NCBI RefSeq assembly: GCF_000317245.1
Contig: NZ_AJLJ01000178.1
Span: 1 to 36,343, forward strand
Direction of reading: 5' to 3'
Source: Fischerella muscicola SAG 1427-1 = PCC 73103
GTDB lineage: Bacteria; Cyanobacteriota; Cyanobacteriia; Cyanobacteriales; Nostocaceae
Length of the DNA: 36,343 nt
This document shows, in pieces, positions 24,467 to 32,504 of the stretch (the stretch's first letter is position 1; each line of letters begins with the position of its first letter). The notes beneath the pieces were generated by a model. The model worked only from the letters and a program-made list of their open reading frames with translations, ran no database searches and was not told the DNA's origin. Made by a program: the position numbers and the translations under genes.

Positions 24467-26803
24467 CTAATCCACCCGTTGCAACTGTGCAACTTGAGGA
24501 TCGATAATTTTTTGACCAAGGTGATCAAATTTAATTGCTACAGAAACTTTTTTCTCAGAACCAAACACGTGTGTAATTTCACCTTCTCCAAAGATTTTGT
24601 GTAAGACGCGATCGCCTACTTGCCAATTTTCTATAACGCTTTGTCTGGCTTTACTTCCCCGTTGTGGAACGTTACCGCTGGCTGTTTTTGTGTAAGCAAT
24701 TCTACCTAGACGATGGGTAACTAATAATTCTTCGGGTAGTTCGTCGAGGAATTGCGATCGCACTGCTGGTTCTCGATTACCATAAAGACGACGTTCCCGC
24801 GCGTGGGAGATAAATAATCTTTCTTGGGCGCGAGTAATCCCTACATAACACAAACGCCGTTCTTCTTCCAAAGCTGAGGGATCGTTCATCGAACGGTAGT
24901 TAGGAAATAGCCCCTGTTCTAACCCTACCATATACACCACAGGAAATTCTAAGCCTTTGGATGCGTGGAGAGTCATCAAGGAAACGGCTTTTTGTCCTTC
25001 TTTGAGATTATCTAAATCGGAACTCAAAGCTGCACTGGCGAGGAAATCTCCCAAGGAAACTTCTTCGTTTTCTTCTTGAAATTGCAGTACGGCGTTAAAT
25101 AATTCCTGGACGTTTTCTACTCTGTCTTCTGCTTCGTCTGTTCCCTGGTTCATCAAGTCCTGCACATAACCAGAGTCTTCTACTATACCTTGTAAAATAT
25201 CGGAGGCTGGCATGGTTGTTAGTTCTGCTTGCCAACGGCTAATCATGGCTGCAAAGTTATTTACAGATTTCGCAGAACGCCCAGCTAAGGTATTAACTGA
25301 TGTTTCGTCGCTCAGTATTTCCCACAAGGTTGTGCCTAATTGTTGAGCAGCACCAACTAAGTTATCAATCGTCGCTTTACCGATTCCCCGGCGAGGAGTG
25401 TTAATTACCCGTAATAAACTAACTGTATCAGCTGGGTTCGCGATCGCTCTTAAATAAGCAACTACATCTTTAATTTCTTTGCGGTCATAAAATTTTAACC
25501 CGCCAACAACAGTGTAAGGAATTTGCGCGCGGACTAGAAGATCCTCAAAAGGGCGAGATTGAGCATTCGTACGATAAAGAATCGCAAAACTTCCCCAATC
25601 TAATTCCGGGTTTTCTCTTTCTAAATTCCGAATTTGATTGATCACAAATTCGGCTTCGGCGATTTCGTCGTCAGCTTTAAAAAAATAAATTTGCTCCCCT
25701 GCACCTCTGGTGGCACGAAGAATCTTATCAATCCGTTGGGTGTTATTTTCTATCAGTTCGTTAGCAGCTTGGAGAATATTTTCACAGGAGCGATAATTTT
25801 CTTCTAATTTTACCATTGTCCTGGTATCATCATCCGTCAAACCATCGCCGAAGTCTTGCTGAAACTCTAGCAAAATCGTAAAGTCAGCCATTCTAAAAGA
25901 ATAGATTGATTGGTCAGCATCACCTACTACAAAAACTGAGCGATCGCTCCAATTCCAGTTATTTTTATTATTTTCACCATGCGTAACCAATAACCGAATC
26001 AAATCATATTGAGTCCGGTTAGTGTCTTGATATTCATCTACTAATATATGGTGAAATTTGCGATGCCAATAACCTAATACCTGTTCGTTTTGCTGAAATA
26101 ATTTTACAGCTACAAGAATTAAATCATCAAAATCCAAAGCATTATTTTCTACCAGTCTATCTTGATATTTACTGTAGACTTCAGATATTACTCTTCCCCG
26201 ATAATTTGGTTGTTCTCTCTCAAAATCTTGGGGTGATAAACCTTTATTTTTGGCGTTACTAATAGCGTAGCGTACTGAACGCGGTTCAAATTTTTTATCG
26301 TCTAAATTTAATTGTTTTGTAACGATTTCTTTTACTAGACCCTGGGCGTCGGATTCATCAAAAATCGAAAAATTACGGTTCCAACGGCGTCCTTTTTCAT
26401 CTTGATATTTTTCAATATCAAAGCGGAGAATCCGAGAAAATAAACTGTGGAAAGTACCGCACCACAAATCTTTAACATAAGTGCGCCAAACTCGCGATTT
26501 TAGCTTGGCTTGATCGTATTCTGGCAGTAAATCAAAACGTTCACCAAATTCTGCGATCGCCAACTGTTCAGCAAATAACTTCTGAATCCGGTCTTTCATT
26601 TCCCGCGCTGCTTTATTAGTGAAAGTCACTGCTAGGATATTTTCAGGATCGACACGATGTTGCAAAATCAGATTAGCAATGCGATAAGTCAGCGCTCGTG
26701 TTTTACCCGAACCTGCACCAGCAACAACTAGCAAAGGGCCACAAAAGTGTTCAACGGCGCGGCGTTGACTGGAGTTAAGGTGACTGAGAAAGTCAATAGT
26801 CAT
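24467..26803 (-). CDS. pcrA: UvrD/PcrA-type DNA helicase
   Basis: 778 residues of a superfamily 1A helicase with every motif in order: Walker A 'GAGSGKTRALTYR' near the N-terminus, 'AVTFTNKAAREM', Walker B 'VDEYQDTN', 'VGDADQSIYSFR', 'LEENYRS', 'LMTLHASKGLEFPVVY' and 'LCYVGITRAQERL'. The C-terminal about 50 residues ('GDRVLHKIFGEGEITHVFG') form the small Tudor-like domain typical of PcrA, which contacts RNA polymerase. It unwinds DNA in repair and removes blocks to replication. The length is normal. The start ATG gives the conserved 'FLSHLNSSQRRAV'. Confidence 0.94.
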   Translation of the reverse strand: MTIDFLSHLNSSQRRAVEHFCGPLLVVAGAGSGKTRALTYRIANLILQHRVDPENILAVTFTNKAAREMKDRIQKLFAEQLAIAEFGERFDLLPEYDQAKLKSRVWRTYVKDLWCGTFHSLFSRILRFDIEKYQDEKGRRWNRNFSIFDESDAQGLVKEIVTKQLNLDDKKFEPRSVRYAISNAKNKGLSPQDFEREQPNYRGRVISEVYSKYQDRLVENNALDFDDLILVAVKLFQQNEQVLGYWHRKFHHILVDEYQDTNRTQYDLIRLLVTHGENNKNNWNWSDRSVFVVGDADQSIYSFRMADFTILLEFQQDFGDGLTDDDTRTMVKLEENYRSCENILQAANELIENNTQRIDKILRATRGAGEQIYFFKADDEIAEAEFVINQIRNLERENPELDWGSFAILYRTNAQSRPFEDLLVRAQIPYTVVGGLKFYDRKEIKDVVAYLRAIANPADTVSLLRVINTPRRGIGKATIDNLVGAAQQLGTTLWEILSDETSVNTLAGRSAKSVNNFAAMISRWQAELTTMPASDILQGIVEDSGYVQDLMNQGTDEAEDRVENVQELFNAVLQFQEENEEVSLGDFLASAALSSDLDNLKEGQKAVSLMTLHASKGLEFPVVYMVGLEQGLFPNYRSMNDPSALEEERRLCYVGITRAQERLFISHARERRLYGNREPAVRSQFLDELPEELLVTHRLGRIAYTKTASGNVPQRGSKARQSVIENWQVGDRVLHKIFGEGEITHVFGSEKKVSVAIKFDHLGQKIIDPQVAQLQRVD

Positions 26804-26968
26804 TAGTCAATAATCAAGAGTCAAACAATTTTGGATTTTAGATTTTGGATTGATCCTACACATAAATTATCCTGTGGGTTTCGTTAAAAAGTATAAAGTC
26901 GCTGAAACGCTTACTAATGACAAATGACAAAAAATATTTCCTAAAATAGATGAGCTATCACTTTTTAT

Positions 26969-28255
26969 ATGGTACTAAAACTCAAATGTACCGGAGATTT
27001 GACTGTGGATTTTGTGAGTAGCTTTTTTTATAGCGGGAATTTTATACCACATGGTCATTGTTACCTATGGATGCCAGAGTTAGTATGGTTGCATATTTTA
27101 GCAGATTCGCTCATTGCCCTGTCTTATTACTCAATTCCACTCACACTGATTTATTTTGTCCGTAAAAGAGAAGATGTGCCATTCAAGAATATTTTTCTCT
27201 TGTTTGGAGCTTTTATTATCTCTTGTGGCACGACCCATATTATGGGAGTGTGGACACTGTGGCATCCTGATTATTGGTTATCAGGTGCCATTAAAGCTGT
27301 CACAGCTATAGTTTCTGTTTATACTGCTTTAACCTTAATACCTTTAGTACCTCAAGCACTAGCCCTTCCTAGCCCAGCGCAACTAGAAGCAGCAAACAAT
27401 GCTTTACAAATAGAAATTATAGAACGTAAACGAGTAGAACAAGAGTTACGCCAATATAAAGAACATCTGGAAGAATTGGTAGAACAGCGCACAACAGAAC
27501 TTGCCAAAACTAATGAACTACTCCAGCAAGAAGTGATTCAACGTCAGCAGTCGCAAGAAAAAATGGCATTGTTATTAAAAGAGTTAGAAAGTACTAATAA
27601 AGAATTAAACGATTTTGCCTATATAGTCTCTCATGATTTAAAAGCACCGCTCAGGGGAATTAGCTCATTATCAGAATGGTTAGTATCTGATTATGCAGAC
27701 AAATTTGATGACGAAGGTAAGGAATTAATTAATCTGCTAATTGCTAGAGTGAAAAAATTATATAGTTTAATAGATGCAATATTACAATATTCGCGAATTG
27801 GACGCATTAAAGAAGAACTCAGGCAAGTAAATTTAAATGATGTAGTCACAGAAGTAACTGAATTACTCGAACCAATCGAAAATATTCAAATAGATATAAC
27901 TAATGAGTTACCTATAGTTTATGGTGAAAAAACTCGTTTCGAGCAACTTTTTCAAAATTTATTGAGTAATGCGATTAAATTCATTGATAAGCCACAGGGT
28001 AAGATTACAATTGCTTGTACTGAAAAGAATGGGTATTGGCAAATTAGTATTAAAGACAATGGTCCAGGCATTGAAAAAGAACATTTTGAGCGCATATTTA
28101 AAATTTTTCAAAAACTATCTGACAACAAAAACTCAGATAGTACTGGTATTGGATTAGCCATAGTTAAAAAAATTGTAGAAATTTATGGCGGAGAAGTTTG
28201 GGTAGAATCAGAGTTAGGTGTGGGTACTACGTTCTTTTTTACACTGAAGAAGTAG
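26969..28255 (+). CDS. Ethylene-receptor-like membrane histidine kinase
   Basis: 428 residues. The N-terminal membrane domain (about 30-130, three spans) has the plant ETR1 pattern: Asp46, then 'ALSYYSIPLTLIYFVRKR', and 'SCGTTHI' with Cys86 and His90. The D-C-H spacing (40 and 4 residues) equals that of Asp25, Cys65 and His69 of ETR1, the copper/ethylene site. A coiled coil follows (about 135-215), then HisKA with His222 in 'FAYIVSHDLKAPLRG', and an ATPase domain with N box 'QNLLSNAIKF', 'DNGPGIE' and 'GIGLAIVKKI'. Unlike ETR1 it has no GAF domain. No response regulator gene adjoins it. Binding of ethylene is inferred from conserved residues. Confidence 0.9.
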   Translation: MVLKLKCTGDLTVDFVSSFFYSGNFIPHGHCYLWMPELVWLHILADSLIALSYYSIPLTLIYFVRKREDVPFKNIFLLFGAFIISCGTTHIMGVWTLWHPDYWLSGAIKAVTAIVSVYTALTLIPLVPQALALPSPAQLEAANNALQIEIIERKRVEQELRQYKEHLEELVEQRTTELAKTNELLQQEVIQRQQSQEKMALLLKELESTNKELNDFAYIVSHDLKAPLRGISSLSEWLVSDYADKFDDEGKELINLLIARVKKLYSLIDAILQYSRIGRIKEELRQVNLNDVVTEVTELLEPIENIQIDITNELPIVYGEKTRFEQLFQNLLSNAIKFIDKPQGKITIACTEKNGYWQISIKDNGPGIEKEHFERIFKIFQKLSDNKNSDSTGIGLAIVKKIVEIYGGEVWVESELGVGTTFFFTLKK

Positions 28256-28436
28256 TAATGGAGAGCGGGAAACGGGGACAAAGGGAGCCACTGCGTTGCA
28301 GAGCCAGTGCGTTGGACGGGTTCCCCGGCTTGTTCGCTGAAAGCGTTCCCGCAGGGTAGCACCTGGCGTCGGGTCTCCCGCGTTGTAGCACGTGGCGTGG
28401 ACAAGGGAGCAAGGAGAAAAGGGAGAATAACCAATG
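28256..28436. repeat. GC-rich dispersed repeat between the kinase and tldE
   Basis: About 180 bp, sharply richer in GC than the flanks. It holds small palindromes (CACTG...CAGTG around 28290-28312, GTTCCCCGG, GCGTTCCCGCAGGGTAGCAC). Blocks of this type are scattered through genomes of branched and other heterocystous cyanobacteria. All three frames are open on the minus strand, which explains the spurious reading frames there. No gene is called. Confidence 0.6.
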
Positions 28437-28453
28437 CAATGACAAATGACCAA

Positions 28454-29770
28454 TTACCAGTTATTTCTACCAGTTACAGATAGTCCTTCCACAATGAGAG
28501 AAGGAGTATAACATGAACCATTCCAATCAGCGTCGCCGCCTAGTTTAGCTATTTGTTTGAGTGCAGTATAAACATTGCCTGCCACCATTGTATCCTTGAC
28601 ACGCCCTATTACTTCACCATTTTGGACACGATAGCCTAAATCTACGTTGATAGAAAAATCACCAGAAATACCACTACCACCACCCAACATTTGATCCACA
28701 ATTAAACCGTCATCCAGAAATTCAATTAATTCTGCTAGTGATCCCGAACCAGGTTGGATGAGGAAATTAAATAGGCCAGGGGTGGGATAACTACCTAAAC
28801 CCGGACGAAAACCATTACCTGTGGAAAAACTACCAAGTTGACTGGCGGTGGTGCGATCGCAGTAAAATTTTTGTAATTCTCCGTTTTGGATAAACACCAT
28901 AGGCTGAGTCGGAGTACCTTCATCATCAAAAGGACAACTGTAGGGCCCAGCTTCGGGATCTTGGTAAAGGGTAAGGGAGGGAGAAACTACTAGCTTACCA
29001 ATGCGTTCTGCCCAAGGAGAAGACCCTTCCAAAACCCGTTTGGCATTTAATGCAGCTTGCACAGTCCCCCAAAGCATATCAGCCGCTTTAGAAGTAAATA
29101 GAACTGGAACACGACCTTGAGGCGGTGGAACGTTTTCCTTTGTCCAATCTAGATGCTGTAAAATTTGGTGAGCAAGTTTTTTTGGTTGCAGTCTGTCACG
29201 TTCGGTTTCACCGTCAGAAACACTTAAAATATCGTCTCCTCGTACCCATTCAGCCGAAATATAGCAACTGAGAGTAGTGTCGTTATAGTAACAATCGAGA
29301 CCTTTAGTATTTACAAGTCTAGTAGTTTCCACATCACATTCCCAGTCGCCGTTGCAAAGAACTTCTGGGTAAACCTCACGTATCAGGGCGATTGTTTCTT
29401 TACCCCACTCCACTAATTTTTCCACTGGTACATCTTGCCCTAAGTCAGGGTAAGAAGGCTGGAAGTTACTGGCTAACTCCAAGGTTTCCGGTTGATTTAG
29501 CTGACTCAAAGATAAGGCACGTTCTACTAACGTTTGTGGTTCCACAATCCCATACGCTACTGCCAGTCCCGGACGTCCATTAGACCATAACCTTAATGCT
29601 GTACCCTCAGCTTGGCTAGTTTCTAGCTGCTTGAGACGGTTTGCCTCAAAAAATACTGGTTGAGAAAGCGATCGCGATTGATAAACTTCAGCAGCTTCTG
29701 CCCCAGCTTTTAAGGCTAGTTCCAGCAGTTGTTCTGCTAGTGTATCTTTTGGTAACTTTTTAGACACCAT
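28454..29770 (-). CDS. TldD/PmbA-family protein, TldE-like subunit
   Basis: 438 residues of the modulator-of-gyrase family. The N-terminal part has 'AEVYQSRSLSQPVFFEANRLKQLETSQ' and the C-terminal part has 'LLGGGSGISGDFSINVDLGYRVQNGEV'-like text ('MLGGGSGISGDFSINV'), matching PmbA/TldE. The HExxxH metal site of the partner TldD is absent, as expected for TldE. In other bacteria TldD and TldE form a two-subunit protease acting on peptides such as microcin B17 and CcdA. A tldD gene is not in the window. It is transcribed toward the GC-rich repeat. Confidence 0.9.
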   Translation of the reverse strand: MVSKKLPKDTLAEQLLELALKAGAEAAEVYQSRSLSQPVFFEANRLKQLETSQAEGTALRLWSNGRPGLAVAYGIVEPQTLVERALSLSQLNQPETLELASNFQPSYPDLGQDVPVEKLVEWGKETIALIREVYPEVLCNGDWECDVETTRLVNTKGLDCYYNDTTLSCYISAEWVRGDDILSVSDGETERDRLQPKKLAHQILQHLDWTKENVPPPQGRVPVLFTSKAADMLWGTVQAALNAKRVLEGSSPWAERIGKLVVSPSLTLYQDPEAGPYSCPFDDEGTPTQPMVFIQNGELQKFYCDRTTASQLGSFSTGNGFRPGLGSYPTPGLFNFLIQPGSGSLAELIEFLDDGLIVDQMLGGGSGISGDFSINVDLGYRVQNGEVIGRVKDTMVAGNVYTALKQIAKLGGDADWNGSCYTPSLIVEGLSVTGRNNW

Positions 29771-29906
29771 GTTTTGTACTGGCAGTGATTAGGGAATAGT
29801 TAAAAGGGGGAAAGGTTAAACGTAACAGCAGAGGGTAAAGGTGATAAAACTTTTCCCCTTACCCTTTATCCCTTAGCCTTTATCCATTTTTCTCTCCCAA
29901 TTCACT

Positions 29907-30773
29907 TTAAGACAGATTGATCTCACACAACAGCCAAAATCCTGCAAAAGACTCGGATTGGGGATCAGACTGCACTCCAATAAAATGCACTCCATTGGCT
30001 TTTTGCTTGGCTTGTTCAAAATTTCTTGCTTCTGCCAGAATTTGAGGTTTTTTGAGATTCGCTAAAATCCAACTTTCTGTTGCACCAGTTTCTAACAGTA
30101 GTCTTCCTCCTTGTGGACTGTCGTCAAATCTCAACCAAGCTAAATCTAATCCAGACATCCAACCTGCCAGAGGTAACGCTCTTGGTGAGAAAATCAAGAT
30201 CCCAGGAATGCTAGTTTCAACAGAAAGTTGTGCTAACTCCAAGGGAAATCCTTCACCAAAATCAATTTCCCACTCAGACATATCAAATAATTCTGATGCT
30301 GGTAAAGTCACAAATCCCCATTGTTGCCATTCCAAAGCATCTGGTAAGCGTTGAGGTAAAGGTGCTTCTAAACGTACTGAGGGATTTACTCCGCCTTGAT
30401 ACCCTGGTTCTTGTGGATACACTTGTTCCATCCGCTGCTGCAACCATTGATTAAGCACCAAAGTCCGCCGACTTGGCTGTGCTGGAATACCGATATCACC
30501 ACAAGCTTTGGTAATCATATTATTCATTTGGCGACGGAAAAAGCGGATTTTAATCGGCGCTTCTCCTGCTTTATCGATTGCTGACTGCAAAGCGGTTCGC
30601 AGCCATACAGAGTTTACCTGGGTACTGGGGCAATACTGAGCATAGCGAAACAAAGAATCAATTTTGGTGCGCGTATCTAAGGGACTTTCGCACACTAGAA
30701 CTTCCCAAACTTTTTTCTGATTTTCGTCCAAAATTGGACGAGAGTAAAAATCAAGTTCCCAAATACTGCCCAT
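29907..30773 (-). CDS. Tab2/Atab2-type RNA-binding protein (DUF1092)
   Basis: 288 residues starting 'MGSIWELDFYSRPILDENQKKVWEVLVCE', the hallmark of the Tab2/DUF1092 family, with 'IRFFRRQMNNMI' and the C-terminal 'GFWLLCE' also conserved. In algae and plants Tab2/Atab2 binds the 5' leader of psaB mRNA and is needed for photosystem I synthesis. The cyanobacterial proteins are presumed to act in photosystem gene expression too. Complete length. It is divergent from nothing nearby; the TldE gene follows on the same strand after 136 bp of T/C-rich, repeat-like DNA. Confidence 0.9.
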   Translation of the reverse strand: MGSIWELDFYSRPILDENQKKVWEVLVCESPLDTRTKIDSLFRYAQYCPSTQVNSVWLRTALQSAIDKAGEAPIKIRFFRRQMNNMITKACGDIGIPAQPSRRTLVLNQWLQQRMEQVYPQEPGYQGGVNPSVRLEAPLPQRLPDALEWQQWGFVTLPASELFDMSEWEIDFGEGFPLELAQLSVETSIPGILIFSPRALPLAGWMSGLDLAWLRFDDSPQGGRLLLETGATESWILANLKKPQILAEARNFEQAKQKANGVHFIGVQSDPQSESFAGFWLLCEINLS

Positions 30774-30957
30774 GTGATGCCGTTAAAATTTGGCTACTTT
30801 TTTCTATATCTTCATCATACGAGGCTATGTGTAGCGTCGGGGCAAAGGTTGGGATGTTGTTAGCCAAGAAAGAACTCGATCAACACTAGACATAAATAAA
30901 AACAATCTAAATATTTATTAAAATTTGCTATTTTAGAAGCAATCCATTTATTGAGTG

Positions 30958-30991
30958 TCCTAAGCTTCCTGTAGAGGCTTAGGATTTTTTT
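30958..30991 (+). terminator. Plus-strand rho-independent terminator without an upstream gene
   Basis: Perfect 8-bp arms TCCTAAGC (30958-30965) and GCTTAGGA (30977-30984) are followed by seven T on the plus strand only. The neighbouring genes are both on the minus strand, so this would end an unseen plus-strand transcript beginning within the preceding 200 bp. Confidence 0.6.
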
Positions 30992-31021
30992 GATTATTAG
31001 TCATTAATGTGAGATATTTGC

Positions 31022-32209
31022 CTAAATTAAGCCCATTTCTTGCAATCCTTGCCGCAATCGCTGTGCTTCTTGAGGATTATTTTTTTCGTGTAAAGCGATC
31101 GCTCTACTAAAGGCAGCTAAACTAGCCTGTAAGTTACCGATTTTGAGTAATACAACGCCGAGATTTTGATATGCATCTGCGTAGTTAGGATTGATCCCAA
31201 TAGCTTTTTGATAGCAAGCGATCGCATCTGTGTATAAACTCATTGCTTTGAGAGTCATGCCCAAATTGTAATGACCTGTTGCAAAATTGGGGTCAATTTT
31301 CAAAGTTTTTTCATAAGCAATCCTGGCATTATTTAAATCTCCAGATGTTTTGAGTAAATTACCTAAATTATTGTAAGCACCTAGTTTAAGCATAGGATAA
31401 ATAGGTAATTTAATTGCAGCTTGATAATGAGCAAAAGCCTGTTTTAGATTTTGTAATCGGCTGTAAGCAATACCTAAATGATAGTAAAGTTCATACAAAA
31501 TATCATAATTGTCTTCTGCGGTAGTCACTCCTCTTGCTAATAATTCCACACCTTCGGGAATTTTTCCAGTTTCAACATACAATGCCCCTAGTTTACTGCA
31601 AACATAGGGATCATCAGGATGAGTTGTTAAAAACTCTTCCATTGCTGCTTGTGCTTTCGCATATTTGTTATTTTGGTTAATGGCATGTTTTTCATAACCA
31701 GAATGCAAAATTGCCACACCTTGTAAATAACCTACTTGCCATTGCGGCTCTTTGGATAAAATTTCAGTGACGCTATCATCAACTAAAGCATGGTAAGGGC
31801 GGGAAAAACTAATATCTGGATGATGACGAAATAAACGAGAAACTAAGGAATAGGGAGATTGTACCGCCCCGACTTCTTGACGAACTAGATTAATCAGTAA
31901 ATATTCTTCTCTGTAAATTGCCTCTTGCAACTGGGGTATAACTTTCTGTGTGAGACTTTCATCTGCATCTAAAACCAGAACCCAATCACCTGTAACATAC
32001 TTCAGGGCGGCATTTCGGGCTGCACTGAAATCATTGCACCATTGAAACTCATGCACCTTTGCACCAAATTTCTTAGCTATATGCACGGTGCGATCGCTCG
32101 AACCTGTATCTAGTACGATTATTTCATCTACCACATTTTTGACGCTGCCCAGACATTTGGGAAGTGCTTTTTCTTCGTCTTTGACAATCATGCACAGACT
32201 CAGCTTCAT
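31022..32209 (-). CDS. Family 2 glycosyltransferase with TPR repeats
   Basis: 395 residues. The N-terminal domain (about 1-185) is a GT2 transferase: 'LCMIVKDEEKALPKCLGSVKNVVDEIIVLDTGSSDRT', 'CNDFSAARNAAL' and the metal/nucleotide DxD-type 'VLDADES'. The C-terminal half carries about five tetratricopeptide repeats, such as 'GAYNNLGNLLKTSGDLNNARIAYEKTLKIDP' and 'ATGHYNLGMTLKAMSLYTDAIACYQKAIGINP', a protein-docking surface. The family transfers sugars to proteins or lipids; the acceptor is unknown. The two-domain layout is common in cyanobacteria. The gene stands alone. Confidence 0.9.
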   Translation of the reverse strand: MKLSLCMIVKDEEKALPKCLGSVKNVVDEIIVLDTGSSDRTVHIAKKFGAKVHEFQWCNDFSAARNAALKYVTGDWVLVLDADESLTQKVIPQLQEAIYREEYLLINLVRQEVGAVQSPYSLVSRLFRHHPDISFSRPYHALVDDSVTEILSKEPQWQVGYLQGVAILHSGYEKHAINQNNKYAKAQAAMEEFLTTHPDDPYVCSKLGALYVETGKIPEGVELLARGVTTAEDNYDILYELYYHLGIAYSRLQNLKQAFAHYQAAIKLPIYPMLKLGAYNNLGNLLKTSGDLNNARIAYEKTLKIDPNFATGHYNLGMTLKAMSLYTDAIACYQKAIGINPNYADAYQNLGVVLLKIGNLQASLAAFSRAIALHEKNNPQEAQRLRQGLQEMGLI

Positions 32210-32504
32210 AGGTTGGTCGTATTCTTCTTTAAAATTTATGTAAATATAAGCAACTTTTATTTTGTGCGAAAATCAATATCAAATAAAGGGTACTATAAAA
32301 AATTACTTCTGAAGCTTCGGATGCTCAATGAGATTGTCTGGTGGCGATCGCACTTAAAAAAGGTGTAAGAGTATAGGAGTGTAAGGTTGTAGGAGGAATA
32401 ATTACAGCGTTGCATCTCAGTTTAATTTCCTCTACGCCTCACACCCCCATACCCAGAAACCCTTTATTCCAAGGACTCAAAAACTTAACACCAAGCGTAT
32501 TGAT

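Noticed and set aside
28183..28453. Three overlapping minus-strand frames of 68-83 codons
   Set aside because: All three frames are open only because the GC-rich repeat lacks stop codons; the translations are low-complexity and unlike proteins.
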